Assembly: GCA_025153445.1 (NCBI GenBank)
Contig: JANZNS010000005.1
Location: forward strand, 186,001 to 250,000
Reading direction: 5' to 3'
Length of the DNA: 64,000 bases
Source: Marinobacter sp. BGYM27
GTDB lineage: Bacteria > Pseudomonadota > Gammaproteobacteria > Pseudomonadales > Oleiphilaceae
The notes beneath the pieces were generated by a model. The model did no database searches. It worked only from the letters and a program-made list of their open reading frames with translations, and had not been told where the DNA came from. Position 1 is the stretch's first letter. Each line of letters begins with the position of its first letter. This document shows positions 63,484 to 64,000 of this stretch, piece by piece. The position numbers were made by a program, and so were the translations under genes.

Positions 63484-64000
63484 TTACTCCTCGTTACCAG
63501 TGCTTTGTGGGTTGAAACCAAACGACGGAGGATTCATTGAAAGCGATTCCCCGGTAGCGGTATCAAATGCGTCAAACGTGTCGCTGTTCATGATGCTGCG
63601 TATTTTTGCGCCGTAGTTCGGGTCGGTGGCGTAGCCCGCTGCCTGCAGACGATCAGCAAATTCTTCCGGTCGATCCGCCGCTTCCAGCACATCCCGGTAT
63701 CGAGGATTGCGATTCAGGAATTCAACATAATCGCTGAAACTTGCGCTGTAGCTATCGTAACTTCTGAACGCTGCCCGCTCGCTCATTGGCACGCCCTCGC
63801 GGTATTCCGTCGTCATAATATCGACAGCGCCGCCGTCCCAACGGGTGTCTGCTTTTATGCCGAACAGGTTGAAGCTTGGCTCACCTTCAGAGCCCTCAAT
63901 CATGTGCTTGCCCCAGCCGGTCTCAAGCGCGGCCTGAGCCACCATTACTCGTGGGTCAATACCACTATCACCTGCGGCTTCAGCCGCCATCGGCAACAGT
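63484..64000 (-). CDS. flgJ: Peptidoglycan hydrolase FlgJ, C-terminal part (cut by window edge)
   Basis: Rod-cap protein whose C-terminal glucosaminidase domain opens the cell wall for the flagellar rod. Only about 172 C-terminal codons are present. The catalytic glutamate lies in VAQAALETGWGKH, followed by NLFGIKADTRWDGG and AFRSYDSYSASFSDYVEFL, typical of this hydrolase. The rod-binding N-terminus lies beyond base 64000. The last 20 residues are polar. Confidence 0.92.
   Translation of the reverse strand, partial: LLPMAAEAAGDSGIDPRVMVAQAALETGWGKHMIEGSEGEPSFNLFGIKADTRWDGGAVDIMTTEYREGVPMSERAAFRSYDSYSASFSDYVEFLNRNPRYRDVLEAADRPEEFADRLQAAGYATDPNYGAKIRSIMNSDTFDAFDTATGESLSMNPPSFGFNPQSTGNEE

Overview
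The window reads as an uninterrupted piece of a gammaproteobacterial chromosome, most like Marinobacter or a close relative. The gene order secD-secF / suhB / trmJ-cysE-iscR-iscS / ndk-rlmN-pilW-rodZ-ispG-hisS-yfgM-bamB-der, the sdhCDAB-sucAB-lpd-sucCD block divergent from gltA, and the fadB-fadA, ackA-pta and flgJKL genes all fit that group. The genus is inferred from synteny and protein resemblance, not from a database search. I see no phage, transposase, CRISPR array, plasmid gene or broken housekeeping gene.

Left third (1-21.9 kb): a truncated trpS, then the TCA-cycle block on the minus strand (sdhCDAB, sucAB, lpd, a terminator, sucCD, a terminator). A 703-bp control region separates it from gltA on the plus strand. 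A beta-hydroxyacid dehydrogenase and topA converge on a shared terminator. The fadBA fatty-acid oxidation operon follows.

Middle (21.9-39.8 kb): a looser set of accessory genes. These include an exported helical protein of unknown function, a membrane-anchored unknown, UspA, a cysteine-cluster protein, MOSC and Uup, tRNA-Gly, a TetR regulator, a DUF924 protein, a small CbiX-type chelatase, a TIGR01777 epimerase and another exported unknown. tRNA-Glu, alanine dehydrogenase, a membrane GGDEF-EAL protein and ackA-pta complete it. Carbon flow links the TCA block, beta-oxidation, acetyl phosphate and alanine deamination.

Right third (39.8-64 kb): the conserved housekeeping run from der to cysE/trmJ, then suhB, secF-secD-yajC-tgt-queA, tRNA-Leu and the end of a flagellar operon (flgL, flgK, flgJ, the last cut by the window edge).

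The most interesting observations are local changes to housekeeping loci. (1) The isc locus keeps the regulator IscR, with its [2Fe-2S] ligands and an apparent type 1 operator in its promoter, and the desulfurase IscS. The scaffold, carrier, chaperone and ferredoxin genes normally between iscS and ndk are absent, and IscS lacks the C-terminal tail that docks IscU. (2) The suhB orthologue has lost every recognisable metal-binding residue of the inositol monophosphatase fold, which suggests a pseudo-enzyme kept for a non-catalytic role. Smaller leads are a tRNA 3'-end scar, a perfect dyad in front of an unknown secreted-protein gene, and a long gltA leader.
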